Source: Nitrospirota bacterium (lineage in GTDB: Bacteria > Nitrospirota > Leptospirillia > Leptospirillales > Leptospirillaceae). Taken from it: a DNA stretch of 64,000 nucleotides. Below are positions 8,741 through 17,190 of this stretch, piece after piece (the first letter of the stretch is position 1; every line of letters begins with the position of its first letter). The DNA is taken from contig JAKARS010000004.1 of NCBI GenBank assembly GCA_021828375.1, positions 21,920-85,919 on the forward strand, read 5' to 3'. The notes under the pieces are model-generated. The model was not told the DNA's origin and did no database searches. It worked only from the letters and a program-made list of their open reading frames with translations. Both the position numbers and the translations under genes were made by a program.

Positions 8741-9655
8741 TCAGCTGGTTCGAAGGATCGACCGAACAAAGGTTGACGGGTCGAAGGGGAGAAGATCATC
8801 GGTCTTTTCTCCCACGCCAATGAATCGGACGGGGATCTGGTGGCGGCGCGCCAGCGCGATGACCACCCCGCCTCGGGACGTGCCGTCGAGCTTGGTGAGG
8901 ATGAGTCCTGAAACCGGCGCGATCTTGACGAATTCGTCAAGTTGGGAAAGGGCATTCTGGCCGATGGTTGCATCGAGGACGAGCCAGACCTCGACGGGAG
9001 AGTCCGGGGCCTCCCGGCTGATGATCGCCCCAATTTTCCTGAGCTCATTCATCAGGTTTTGCTTGTTCTGGAGCCTTCCCGCCGTGTCGATGATGGCCAT
9101 ATCGATCCCCCGGGCCCGGGCGGCCCTGACGGTATCGAAGGCGACGGAGGCCGGATCGGCTCCGGGTTTCTGATGGACAACGGGGACATCGAGGCGCTCT
9201 CCCCATTTTCGAAGCTGCTCGATCGCCGCCGCACGGAAGGTGTCGGCGGCCCCGAGGATGACGGAATTTCCTGCATCCCTGAATCGGGCGGCAAGCTTGC
9301 CGGCGGTTGTCGTCTTTCCGACGCCGTTGACTCCCACAAGGAGAACCACCATGGGGGATTTGCGGGGAGAGAACTCCTCCCAAGGGGTGGGGGAGGGGAA
9401 AATTTCTGTCAGGGACCGCTCAAGGTGGGCCAGGCTCTCTTCGGAGGTGGCTCCGGGATTCTTTTTTTCCCAGGCCTTCAGTTCCTCGACGATTTCCTTC
9501 GAGACTACGGGACCAACATCGGCAGTGATCAGGATTTCTTCGAGCTCCTGATAAAATCCGGGATCTCGCCGGTTGAAGACCGATTCGATCGACCGTGCGA
9601 CCTTGTCCCGGGTTTTTTGAAGCCCCTCCCTGATTTTGTCAAAAAATCCCATCAA
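8741..9655 (-). CDS. ftsY: signal recognition particle receptor FtsY
   Basis: 304 residues, the short form of FtsY without the long acidic A domain. The N domain occupies about residues 1-95 and the SRP-type GTPase G domain the rest: P-loop GVNGVGKTTTAGK (108-120), DTFRAAA (138-144), DTAGR (190-194) and TKLDGTSRGG (254-263). It docks ribosome-SRP complexes at the inner membrane, and its partner Ffh is encoded at 58615. Its start overlaps the end of ybeY by four bases, so the ybeY-ftsY pair is likely translated in a coupled manner. An ATG at 9652 is an alternative start one codon in. Confidence 0.96.
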   Translation of the reverse strand: MMGFFDKIREGLQKTRDKVARSIESVFNRRDPGFYQELEEILITADVGPVVSKEIVEELKAWEKKNPGATSEESLAHLERSLTEIFPSPTPWEEFSPRKSPMVVLLVGVNGVGKTTTAGKLAARFRDAGNSVILGAADTFRAAAIEQLRKWGERLDVPVVHQKPGADPASVAFDTVRAARARGIDMAIIDTAGRLQNKQNLMNELRKIGAIISREAPDSPVEVWLVLDATIGQNALSQLDEFVKIAPVSGLILTKLDGTSRGGVVIALARRHQIPVRFIGVGEKTDDLLPFDPSTFVRSILRTS

Positions 9656-10194
9656 GACATCCCCTTGCGGCCTTGTGCCACTCTTTTCCTGTCAGATGGA
9701 TCAATGTCCCCTGTCCCTTCCGGGATCTTTCCGGTGATTCCCTCGCCCCCTTGTCCTTCTTTTCGCCGGATGTGACGGGCGATCTTTTCTTCTTCGGCCT
9801 TCATGATCCGCTGATCTTCTTCCCCTCTCTCATGGTCAAATCCCAGAAGATGGCAGACTCCGTGGATCAGGAGATTTGAGAGCTCGTCCTCAGGAGAGAG
9901 ACCGGCTGTCATGGCCTGGCGATGGGCCCGAGGGACGGAGATCACGATCTCTCCGAGAAAACGAGGCATTCGAGGGGGAGAACCCGGGGGACCTTCAAAG
10001 GAGAGAACATCGGTGGTGGAAGCCTTTCCCCGATAGGTGCGGTTCAGTTCGCGCATCCTTTTGTCATTGACCAGGACAAGGGAGAGGTCACAGTGGTCTT
10101 GGCCCACGGCTTCCAGGGCGAGTCGGGCGTGTCGATGAAGTCGTTCGGTGTCCACGGGAAGGGCTCGTTGCAACGAGAGGATCTCAATCGACAT
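9652..10194 (-). CDS. ybeY: endoribonuclease YbeY (rRNA maturation factor)
   Basis: 180 residues from ATG at 10194. The frame is open further upstream, but starting there would run into phoH. The zinc-binding signature HGVCHLLGFDH is the family HGxxHLxGxDH motif, and the TYRGKASTTDVLSFE segment is also characteristic. YbeY is a metal-dependent RNase needed for 16S rRNA 3' end maturation and ribosome quality control. It starts eight bases after the phoH stop and overlaps ftsY by four bases. The phoH-ybeY pairing is common in bacteria and supports both calls. The C-terminal 35 residues are charged and not conserved. Confidence 0.95.
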   Translation of the reverse strand: MSIEILSLQRALPVDTERLHRHARLALEAVGQDHCDLSLVLVNDKRMRELNRTYRGKASTTDVLSFEGPPGSPPRMPRFLGEIVISVPRAHRQAMTAGLSPEDELSNLLIHGVCHLLGFDHERGEEDQRIMKAEEEKIARHIRRKEGQGGEGITGKIPEGTGDIDPSDRKRVAQGRKGMS

Positions 10195-10201
10195 GGGGGC
10201 C

Positions 10202-11227
10202 TCAGGATGTCTTGCGGGGAGGTCGTGACCGCTTTTCTGAGGCATTCTGGGTCCGGGGGGCGGGGGAGGGCTTGGAGGCTTCATAGCGTTCGTAGGCCTT
10301 GACGATTTCCATGACAAGGCGATGGCGAACAACATCGACATCGGAAAAGAAGGTGAAGGAGATGCCTTCGATTCCCTTCAGCACCTCCTGGGCTTCGAGC
10401 AATCCGCTGTAGCGATCCTGGGGGAGGTCGATCTGGGTTGTGTCCCCTGTGATGATGGCCTTGGAGTTGAAGCCGATGCGCGTGAGGAACATTTTCATCT
10501 GCTCGACGGTGGCATTCTGGGCCTCGTCCAAAATGACAAAGGAGTCGTTGAGGGTTCTCCCCCGCATGAAGGCCAACGGAGCGATCTCGATTTCCCGGCG
10601 CTCCATCATCCGGTTGACCTTTTCCACATCGATCATATCGAAGAGGGCGTCATAGAGGGGGCGCAGATAGGGGTTGATCTTTTCGGCAATGTCTCCCGGA
10701 AGGAATCCCAGCCGTTCTCCTGCCTCGACAGCCGGACGAACCAAGATAATCCGGCGGAACGAGCCCTTCAGGAGATGGTGGACGGCCAGGGCGACGGCCA
10801 AGTAGGTTTTGCCTGTTCCGGCCGGCCCGATTCCAAAGACAATATCCTTGGTCTTCATGGCACGGATGTACTCCAGCTGGTGGAGGGATTTGGGAAAGAT
10901 CACCCGCTTTTTGCTGTTGATCGGCACATACTCCGAAAGCAGATCCTTGAGAGAGATGTGGGGAGAGTTTCGGGAGACCGAGATGGCCTGTCGGATCTCT
11001 TCTTCGCGGATGGAGTAGCCTGCCGCCATCAGGGACGTCAGGTCATCGATGACGCGGGATCCCTGGCGAACGGCCTCTTCCTCTCCTACCATCGTCAACA
11101 CCGGTCCATTCACGGAAATCCGGAGCCCGAAAGCCTCTTCAAAGAGATGAATGTGCCGGTTCATCTCTCCAAGAAAGCTGGCGGTATCGAGATTCGGAGG
11201 GAGGTCGAGGTTCTGTCGGATGGCCAT
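10202..11227 (-). CDS. phoH: PhoH-family ATPase
   Basis: 341 residues. An N-terminal KH-like region (about 1-95) precedes a RecA-like P-loop ATPase domain with Walker A GPAGTGKT at 134-141 and a Walker B SFVILDEAQNAT segment. The ITGDTTQIDLP motif is diagnostic of PhoH/YbeZ. In other bacteria PhoH works with YbeY in rRNA processing, and the same adjacency is seen here. Its ATG overlaps the stop of the upstream universal stress gene by one base (TAATG). The last 25 residues (after YERYEAS) are a basic, Pro- and Ser-rich tail. Confidence 0.95.
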   Translation of the reverse strand: MAIRQNLDLPPNLDTASFLGEMNRHIHLFEEAFGLRISVNGPVLTMVGEEEAVRQGSRVIDDLTSLMAAGYSIREEEIRQAISVSRNSPHISLKDLLSEYVPINSKKRVIFPKSLHQLEYIRAMKTKDIVFGIGPAGTGKTYLAVALAVHHLLKGSFRRIILVRPAVEAGERLGFLPGDIAEKINPYLRPLYDALFDMIDVEKVNRMMERREIEIAPLAFMRGRTLNDSFVILDEAQNATVEQMKMFLTRIGFNSKAIITGDTTQIDLPQDRYSGLLEAQEVLKGIEGISFTFFSDVDVVRHRLVMEIVKAYERYEASKPSPAPRTQNASEKRSRPPRKTS

Positions 11228-11769
11228 TATTTGTCTGTCACTCCGTTAGATTGTGCCAGAGGTTTCAGGATCTCCGCGGGAAGATGGGCCAGAAGGGTTC
11301 GGGAGAGTTCGTCGCTCCGGGTTTGATCCTTGATGACAAGAACCGGGACGGGGGAAATGTGGACAAGGGATCCGGGAAGAGAGCCGGTCATCAAACGGCT
11401 GATCAGGGGTCTCCCGTGAGAGACGACAAGAATCAGGTCGAATCTCAGGACCGCTGCCAGGGAGGCCAGGATTTTGTCGGCCTTTCCATGGTAGACCCCC
11501 GTTGAAATTCTGGTAGGCATGGATCCGAGGTCCCGGGCGATCTGGTTCAACCGCCTCAGGGCTTCCTCGGCCACAGGCAAGAGGTTGAGGCCGGCCATAG
11601 GAAGGTCGATGGGAATATCCTGGAGTGCTTCGAGAACAAAGGCCAGATGAATTTCTTCAGGAAAGATCGAATCCCCATGGGCTGCCAGCTTCCGGATTTC
11701 CTCGATGACATCGGCAGGAAAGGGCGAGAGATCTGATCCTATGAGAATGCGGCGATAGCCTGTGGGCAT
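11227..11769 (-). CDS. universal stress protein (UspA family)
   Basis: 180 residues with a single Usp fold: an opening RILIGSDLSPF strand-loop, and near the end the VVSHGRPLISRLMTGSLPGSLVH stretch that fits the G-(2)-G-(9)-G-S/T nucleotide-binding pattern, followed by PVLVIK. This suggests an ATP-binding type Usp, though that is inference. It heads the usp-phoH-ybeY-ftsY unit, overlapping phoH by one base. GAGGA lies about 11 bases before the ATG. The 165-bp region upstream (11770-11934) is AT-richer than its surroundings and probably holds the promoter, but I see no convincing -35/-10 pair. Confidence 0.85.
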   Translation of the reverse strand: MPTGYRRILIGSDLSPFPADVIEEIRKLAAHGDSIFPEEIHLAFVLEALQDIPIDLPMAGLNLLPVAEEALRRLNQIARDLGSMPTRISTGVYHGKADKILASLAAVLRFDLILVVSHGRPLISRLMTGSLPGSLVHISPVPVLVIKDQTRSDELSRTLLAHLPAEILKPLAQSNGVTDK

Positions 11770-11934
11770 AAAGAATTCAATCCTCAGAGATTTTTTGCAG
11801 TGAAAATCGAAGAAGACATGAACAAGGTATCACATGGAATTCAAGGTGAAACTTCAAGAGAAAGTCTCAAGCCTAACCTAATTTTAATCCTACCACAGGG
11901 TCCCGTTGAAAACATCTTGACGAGCGATCAGCTC

Positions 11935-12822
11935 TTAACGCTTTTCATCGAGCCCGGCCCGCTCGTAGTGAGAAAGAACGATGGCTGACCAGTCGAGAGG
12001 CTGACGTCCTCGGGCCAGGCCGGCCAAAAGGGAGTCCCGGGCGATGGAGGCCAACGGGAGCGGCACGCGAAGAGACTCGGCCGCCTCAAGAATGAGGTGC
12101 AGATCCTTGAGCCCCAGATCCATCGTAAACCCCGCCTTGTCATAACGTTTCTCTGCCATGATCTTTCCATAGTTTTCATAGAGAGGAGAGCGAAAAAGGG
12201 AGTCATTGAGAATTTCGAGAAAGAGGGCAGGGTCAACGCCAGCTCGGCGAACGAGGGCAAAGGACTCGCCAAGAGCCTCGAGTGCCGCAGCAATCATGAA
12301 ATTTCCCGAGAGCTTCACGAGATTGGCCACGGAAGGGGAGTCTCCCAATCGGAAAACTTTGGCCCCCAAGGTTTCAAGAATGGGCATGACCGAGGCGACA
12401 GAGTCCGGATCTCCGGCACAAAGAACGCGAAGCCGACCTTCGACAACGGCGTCGGGGCGCCCGAAGACGGGGGCCGAAACAAAACCTTGTCCCCTTTTTC
12501 TGTGTTCAGCGTCAATCTTTCTGGAAAGCTCGACGCTGATGGTTGACAGCGATAAATGAACCGAGCCTTCCGGTAGGGCATCCAGAACCCCCGCCCCGTA
12601 TAGAAGAGACTCGAGGGCCTCGTCATTTGAAAGGATGGTGGCAAAGATGCTGGCTTCTTTTGCCGCCTCTGCCGGAGAGGCGGCCCACAGGGCTCCTTTT
12701 TCAAGAAGGGGGAGCGCTTTTTCTTTTGTCCGATTTGTCACCGTCAAAGGGTACGGCCTGGCAAGGAGTCTTTCTGCCATGGGAAATCCCATATTTCCAA
12801 GGCCTGCAAGGGCAATTTTCAT
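11935..12822 (-). CDS. NAD(P)-dependent beta-hydroxyacid dehydrogenase family protein
   Basis: 295 residues, typical of the 3-hydroxyisobutyrate dehydrogenase/glyoxylate reductase family. A Rossmann motif GLGNMG lies at residues 7-12, with an NRTKEK segment after beta-2 that suggests NADP preference. The catalytic lysine is K170 in NLVKLSGNF, followed by N174. The substrate loop reads SAPVFGRPDAVVEGRL near 116-131; the family norm is D/S-APVSGG, so the GG is altered here to GR. Exact substrate cannot be told from sequence; succinic semialdehyde or glyoxylate reduction are typical for such proteins. It overlaps the pilD stop by four bases and so is probably expressed with it. Confidence 0.85.
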   Translation of the reverse strand: MKIALAGLGNMGFPMAERLLARPYPLTVTNRTKEKALPLLEKGALWAASPAEAAKEASIFATILSNDEALESLLYGAGVLDALPEGSVHLSLSTISVELSRKIDAEHRKRGQGFVSAPVFGRPDAVVEGRLRVLCAGDPDSVASVMPILETLGAKVFRLGDSPSVANLVKLSGNFMIAAALEALGESFALVRRAGVDPALFLEILNDSLFRSPLYENYGKIMAEKRYDKAGFTMDLGLKDLHLILEAAESLRVPLPLASIARDSLLAGLARGRQPLDWSAIVLSHYERAGLDEKR

Positions 12823-13610
12823 GACAGTGTCTCCAGAAGCGTTGCGTTAAAGAGGTGAGAAATTCCGGGAATCATCAGAGTGAGAATCCCTCCGAGAGAG
12901 AGAAAGGGGCCAAAGGGCATCGCCAGGGAAAAAAGGGAGAGGCCAGAATTCCGATGCTTCGTCAGATAGACGACAAGTGTGGCGACGATTCCCGTTGACG
13001 AAGCGACAAGGAGAACAAGCGTCAGGGCTCCGGGTCCTGTAAATGACCCAATGGCCGAGAGCCAGAATGCGTCTCCCATCCCGATTCCCCGGGGGTAGGC
13101 AGTGGCAATGAGTGCAACGGGAATGAATCCTGCCAGAGCGCCAAAGAGGGCTTCGAGCAGTCCGTGAGAGCCGTGGACCATTCCCCCCAGAAGGATTCCG
13201 GATGCCATGCAGGGAATTGTCAGGATATGGGGAAGCCTCTTGTACCGACTGTCAATGAGGGTCAAGGGAAGGGCAAAGGAGAAAAAAATCAAATCGCGCA
13301 TCCCCGAGAGAGGGGAGGGGGAAAACTCGAGGAGCAAAAGAAAAAAAAGAGCGGTGGCGACTTCAGCAAAAGGAATGTCCATCAAGATTCTGTGGTGGCA
13401 GGCTCGACAGCGTCCCTGGAGGTAAATCCAGGAAAGGAAAGGAATGAGCTCGGATACGGAAAGAGGATGGCCGCAGTGGTCACACCGCGACCCTGGCCAG
13501 AAAATGGAGATCTTCTGGGGGATGCGAATGGCCAGGACTCCAAGAAAGCTGCCCCAGATTCCTCCCCCCAGAATCGCCAGGGGAATTGTCAGGAGATGAG
13601 ACAACCACAC
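12819..13610 (-). CDS. pilD: type IV prepilin peptidase / leader peptidase
   Basis: 263 residues with about eight membrane helices. The N-terminal cytoplasmic loop carries a zinc ribbon (Cys 43, 46, 68, 71: CDHC...CRAC) linked to the methyltransferase part of bifunctional PilD. Two catalytic aspartates of the GxGD aspartic protease family are visible: D120 in LIDSRYKRLP and D180 in GIGMGD. It would cleave and N-methylate type IV pilin or type II secretion pseudopilins, none of which are encoded in this window. The GTG start at 13610 has no clear Shine-Dalgarno sequence, but TATAAT lies only eight bases before it (13619-13624 on the minus strand). Confidence 0.93.
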   Translation of the reverse strand: MWLSHLLTIPLAILGGGIWGSFLGVLAIRIPQKISIFWPGSRCDHCGHPLSVSELIPFLSWIYLQGRCRACHHRILMDIPFAEVATALFFLLLLEFSPSPLSGMRDLIFFSFALPLTLIDSRYKRLPHILTIPCMASGILLGGMVHGSHGLLEALFGALAGFIPVALIATAYPRGIGMGDAFWLSAIGSFTGPGALTLVLLVASSTGIVATLVVYLTKHRNSGLSLFSLAMPFGPFLSLGGILTLMIPGISHLFNATLLETLS

Positions 13611-13637
13611 TCCGGTGCATTATAGGCGGTTTCGGCG

Positions 13638-13937
13638 TTAGCCCTTGGCTTCGACTTCTTCCGTGGGAGCTCCGGACTGGGCCATGGCAGGGTCTTTAAG
13701 GCGTATCTGAAATCCCAGCCGAAGCAAAATGTTGATCCGCTCTTTTGTGATACGGTCACGATCTTCCTTTGTGGCTTTCTTCTTCTCCAGGAAGGTAAGG
13801 GAGTTCTTGATGGTGGAAATGGCGTCCTTGACTGCATCCTTGTTGAGGTCGTTTGAAATCGTGCCTGACTGCTCAACGATATAGTCAAGGTCGATATCGG
13901 TCCAGCGATCGATGTCGGTCCAGGTTCGAAATCCCAC
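13638..13937 (-). CDS. small charged protein of unknown function
   Basis: 99 residues, rich in Lys, Asp and Glu, soluble and mostly helical, with no signal peptide. The GTG start is supported by AAAGGAG ten bases upstream. The N-terminus contains a short duplication (WTDIDRWTDIDLD, residues 6-18) produced by a near-tandem DNA repeat of about 18 bases at 13892-13924. No family was recognised. It ends 28 bp before pilD and may be co-transcribed with it. A TATAAC -10-like box lies upstream near 13957, with a poor -35. Confidence 0.6.
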   Translation of the reverse strand: MGFRTWTDIDRWTDIDLDYIVEQSGTISNDLNKDAVKDAISTIKNSLTFLEKKKATKEDRDRITKERINILLRLGFQIRLKDPAMAQSGAPTEEVEAKG

Positions 13938-14095
13938 GTTGGCTCCACTCCTTTAAAGTGAGTTATACGGGAAGAGGGTCTTCTCCAATGCCGGCAGACG
14001 CTGAGTTCAGACGATTGGCCAAACCAAACGAAAGATGAGATCTGTCCGTTTTCTGTTTCGTTACCGGATCATTTTATCCTTCAGCGATCTTGGAC

Positions 14096-15133
14096 TCAAG
14101 GATTCGCTGTGGCAACAGGAGTCTTAGGCATAGACATGGCTTGCTTGATCTGGGCGTAGGTCATATACCCTTCCTTGACCTGACCATCGATAAGGAAGAT
14201 GGGGGGGGAGGGGACACCGATCTTGGCCCCGAGCTCATTGCCTGCCTTTGAAATGGCTTCAAGGGGACGGCTTTCATCCATGCACTTCTTTACCTTTGCC
14301 GTCGGCACCCCGGCCTGGATCATGAACCCTGAAAAGATCGGCGTCAGGCCGGCCTTGTCAATGTTTTTCATCTCAACCCGACGATCAATCTGATCGTGGA
14401 TTGTCCAAAAGGAGGAGGGTTTCTCCTGAAAGGCACACATTTCAAAAATGGCGGCAGTCAGGGCATTCTTGTGGATTGTGACTTGCGGGTAGGGAATATA
14501 AACAAAGCGGATCGATGGATCCTTCCTGACTGACTCTTCTTCCTGCCGGTTCCATCGACGGCAGGCTCCACACTGTTCATCGCCAAACATGATGAGAATG
14601 TGTGGGGCATCCTTCTTTCCGGTGGAGGGAAAGCTGTCAATGTCAAAGTCCGTTGACGGGAGCGCCAAGGCAATGGGCTGGGGAGGGGGGATGCTGGGAA
14701 CGACCGAATAGTGTCTCGTAATGTCGAGAAGGGGAGTTGTGACGAGGTAGCGGTGGTTGATGACATAGACCGGCAGAACGATCTTCTGGGCTCCCACATC
14801 CACCGAGAATGGAAGGGCAAGAATGGCATTGTCAACGGCTTTTGGGGTCAGCCAGACAAAATTCTTGTAAGGAATTCTCTGTCGGGAGAGGGAGTCGAGA
14901 ATGACTTTCTTGAGTCTGGCCTGCAGGGAAGCCGGATCGGTTCCCACCTCTTGGGTTGGATCCTTGGCCGGTGCAGCCTGGTTGGCTTTGGGTGTTTCTG
15001 CGGCATTCACGACATTCGCATCGGAAGGAAAGATTGCAGAAGATATCATGGATCCAGCCTGAAAGAAGACAAGAGCCGCTGTGGCTGTTCCGATGAAGTG
15101 CTTTGAAAATTGTCGACTGGGTGGGAAGATCAT
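14096..15133 (-). CDS. exported DsbA/DsbC-like thioredoxin-fold protein
   Basis: 345 residues. The N-terminus has a basic start and hydrophobic stretch (about 12-35) that would act as a signal peptide or membrane anchor. Residues about 40-70 are a Pro/Ala-rich linker, 65-150 a possible dimerisation-like domain, and 165-340 a DSBA-type thioredoxin fold with active site CGAC at 188-191 and a cis-proline loop GVPSPPIFLIDG. It probably shuffles or forms disulfides in the periplasm. The extra N-terminal domain resembles the DsbC/G arrangement, although the CGAC dipeptide is not the typical DsbC CGYC. It is a single-gene unit with a 286-bp upstream region. Confidence 0.75.
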   Translation of the reverse strand: MIFPPSRQFSKHFIGTATAALVFFQAGSMISSAIFPSDANVVNAAETPKANQAAPAKDPTQEVGTDPASLQARLKKVILDSLSRQRIPYKNFVWLTPKAVDNAILALPFSVDVGAQKIVLPVYVINHRYLVTTPLLDITRHYSVVPSIPPPQPIALALPSTDFDIDSFPSTGKKDAPHILIMFGDEQCGACRRWNRQEEESVRKDPSIRFVYIPYPQVTIHKNALTAAIFEMCAFQEKPSSFWTIHDQIDRRVEMKNIDKAGLTPIFSGFMIQAGVPTAKVKKCMDESRPLEAISKAGNELGAKIGVPSPPIFLIDGQVKEGYMTYAQIKQAMSMPKTPVATANP

Positions 15134-15263
15134 GCGATTTTGTCTTTCTCTGGGTTAGAGGGCACTTGACCAATGGCAAGGAGATCCATCTTCGTCCGGC
15201 ACTCTAAGCGGCTGAGGAGATCAAGGGTTTCATTCGCCAAAAATACAATCTAGCTAAAGGAAA

Positions 15264-15322
15264 GGAACGGTGTTCCACCTCTGATGGATTCAAAAGGAAG
15301 TCATTACTTTATAATCCATCAG
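15264..15322. promoter_or_regulatory. palindrome and 10-bp inverted repeat in the dsb/tRNA-Thr intergenic region
   Basis: GGAAC-GGT-GTTCC at 15264-15276 is a perfect palindrome. A 10-bp inverted repeat, CTGATGGATT (15281-15290) and AATCCATCAG (15313-15322), follows directly with a 22-base spacer. The gap from 15134 to 15419 holds no credible gene. The repeats could be operator sites or a hairpin; nothing in the sequence decides which. Confidence 0.45.
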
Positions 15323-15419
15323 AAAGGAAAAGACAAGCGGGAGAAAGGCTTCCCGAGGTGTGTTGAAATTTATCCTGTCAATGGGTTAGCCTCTATATCC
15401 TGCACCAAGTTGTCACGAT

Positions 15420-15495
15420 GCTCCTGTAGCTCAATTGGCAGAGCACCCGCCTTGTAAGCGGAAGGTTATCGGTTCAATTCCGATCAGGAGCTCCA
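15420..15495 (+). tRNA. tRNA-Thr (anticodon UGU)
   Basis: 76 bases with encoded CCA. The acceptor stem is GCTCCTG/CAGGAGC, the D-arm GCTC...GAGC, the anticodon stem CCCGC/GCGGA around a CTTGTAA loop (anticodon TGT), the T-arm ATCGG-TTCAATT-CCGAT, and the discriminator U is followed by CCA at 15493-15495. All stems pair. Confidence 0.95.
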
Positions 15496-15647
15496 CCCCT
15501 AATTTTCGCCTCATGTAAACCTCCTTGTCTGCCTCTTTATTTCTGTGAGTCGCCCAACTCGCTTCAATCTGGTAAAATTTAAATTCAGGATATATTGAGT
15601 CAGCATTCTGTTTTGACGATCGATGATCGACAGGAAAGGACTGTAAG

Positions 15648-16253
15648 GTGAGTCAGGAATCTCTTGAAGCCCATGAGTTGATGGAGTCGCTAAGCGAATC
15701 CATCGAAAAGCGGGAAGAGAAGCGGGATCAATGGAATATCCGGGTTGCTCTTACCACGTCGATCCTCGCCGTTTTTGCCGCTCTGTCGAACTTGGAGTCA
15801 GAGCAAAAAACCTCCGAGGCGATCATGTTGAAAAACTCGGCAATCTTTTACCAGGCAAAGGCGTCCGATCAGTGGTCGTTCTACCAGGCGAAGAAAATAA
15901 AGCTCCACATGTCCTCGAACCAGGCACACCTTGTGGAATTCTTTAAATCGTCACCCAAAGAAAAGGCTCGCCTTGCCTCCCTCGTGGAAAAGTACAAGGG
16001 GCAGGTTGGGAAGATCAAGGCAAAGGCTCTCGAGTTCGAAAAAGAGCGTGATAAGATGAATCTTCTCTCTGACAAGGCATTGGAGCATCACCACGCATTC
16101 GCCCTTAGCGTGGTCTGCTTTCAGATAAGCATCGTCCTCTCCTCCATGGCAGTGATGCTCAGGAGAAACTCCCTCTGGTATGTCAGTATGTCCTTGGGAG
16201 GGGTCGGTGCTCTCGCGTTTCTTAATGGTTTTCTCATGTTCTTTCATTTTTGA
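15648..16253 (+). CDS. DUF4337-like membrane protein
   Basis: 201 residues from GTG with AGGAAAGGA upstream. The pattern fits DUF4337: an acidic N-terminus, a first hydrophobic helix at about 33-47 (TTSILAVFAALSNL), the signature SDQWSFYQAKKIK near 74, a long charged helix rich in Lys and Glu (about 95-145, probably coiled coil), and two C-terminal membrane helices (about 150-170 and 178-199). The function of the family is unknown. A lipoprotein gene follows after 18 bp, so the two may act at the membrane together. Confidence 0.75.
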   Translation: MSQESLEAHELMESLSESIEKREEKRDQWNIRVALTTSILAVFAALSNLESEQKTSEAIMLKNSAIFYQAKASDQWSFYQAKKIKLHMSSNQAHLVEFFKSSPKEKARLASLVEKYKGQVGKIKAKALEFEKERDKMNLLSDKALEHHHAFALSVVCFQISIVLSSMAVMLRRNSLWYVSMSLGGVGALAFLNGFLMFFHF

Positions 16254-16271
16254 CAGGCAGGAGCTGCGGTG

Positions 16272-16487
16272 ATGGAATCACATTATGTTCGAGCCTCCGG
16301 TGTTCTTGTGGTCGCCCTTTTGGCGCTGACGGGATGTCATTCAACTCCCAAAGAGTCATCCCAAAGTGGAAAGCCTGCAACACCTCCGGTGAAGCTCGCC
16401 TCCCCGACCCCGATCGATGGGGGAGCCCACTCCTTTATTCCCTATGCGGACAAGCCACCCCTGGGGACTCCAGTGGAGACCCACTAA
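16272..16487 (+). CDS. small lipoprotein, unknown function
   Basis: 71 residues. A short signal peptide ends in a lipobox LTGC (Cys about residue 22), after which the mature part is Pro/Ser/Thr-rich and unstructured-looking, only about 50 residues. I chose ATG 16272 rather than the adjacent GTG 16269 because the AGGAG upstream is better spaced. It lies between the DUF4337-like gene and rimP. No function can be assigned. Confidence 0.65.
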   Translation: MESHYVRASGVLVVALLALTGCHSTPKESSQSGKPATPPVKLASPTPIDGGAHSFIPYADKPPLGTPVETH

Positions 16488-16558
16488 AGAGATTCGTCGG
16501 TCGTCAGGTATGAATTGGGTCGATCGCTTCTTGATTTTTTATTGGAGAGTAGTAGAAT

Positions 16559-17074
16559 ATGTCTGATAACCCCGCAACACCCCCCTCCGAGCGTTTGACT
16601 GAAGAGATCACTCTTCTCCTTGATTCAATGGGACTGACACTTTACGATCTTGTCCTCCCCAAGAAAAGCGGTGGGGTTCTGCGGGTTTTTGTCGACGGCC
16701 CCGAGGGTGTGACGATCGATCAGATCGAAAGCGTCAGTCGTCGTGTCAGCGTCTTGCTCGACGTTCTTGACCCGTTTCCGGGACGCTACCATCTCGAGGT
16801 AAGTTCGCCTGGTCTCGACCGACTCCTCAAAATTCCAGAGGATCTTCGGAAGAACGAGGGAAAGTGGGTGAGTCTGAAGCTCGTTGATGCCATTGAAGGA
16901 CAGAAAGTCCTCAAGGGGCGGATCGGTTCCGTCGGGGATGCGGGATTTTTCCTCCATGTGGATGCTGGAAAGAAATCCCGCATCCTTGAAGTTCCATTTC
17001 TTCAGCTTCGGAGCGTTCAGGCAGAGTTCTGGCGCCCTGTTCCGGTAGCTCAAGAAAAAGTGGACAAAAAGTAG
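16559..17074 (+). CDS. rimP: ribosome maturation factor RimP
   Basis: 171 residues. The N-terminal domain has the family features ITLLLDSMGLTLYDL and LRVFVDGPEGVTIDQIESVSRRVS, and the C-terminal SH3-like domain begins around YHLEVSSPGLDRLL. RimP assists 30S subunit assembly. It starts the rimP-nusA-infB-rbfA-truB-rpsO-pnp translation cluster, the standard order in many bacteria. GGAG lies about 12 bases before the ATG. Confidence 0.95.
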   Translation: MSDNPATPPSERLTEEITLLLDSMGLTLYDLVLPKKSGGVLRVFVDGPEGVTIDQIESVSRRVSVLLDVLDPFPGRYHLEVSSPGLDRLLKIPEDLRKNEGKWVSLKLVDAIEGQKVLKGRIGSVGDAGFFLHVDAGKKSRILEVPFLQLRSVQAEFWRPVPVAQEKVDKK

Positions 17075-17190
17075 CTCAATGGGTAAGGACTTGGCGGCTG
17101 AGGATTGAGAAGAGCCAATGGGACGATTAAGGACATTTCCGGGGATTCTGCCGGTTTTAGGAAGCATCTCTACCTGTTTGGGAGACATGA

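Noticed and set aside
16527-16558. TTGATT ... TAGAAT promoter-like pair before rimP
   Set aside because: The -10 box would directly abut the rimP ATG, giving a start site inside the gene; the spacing is accidental.
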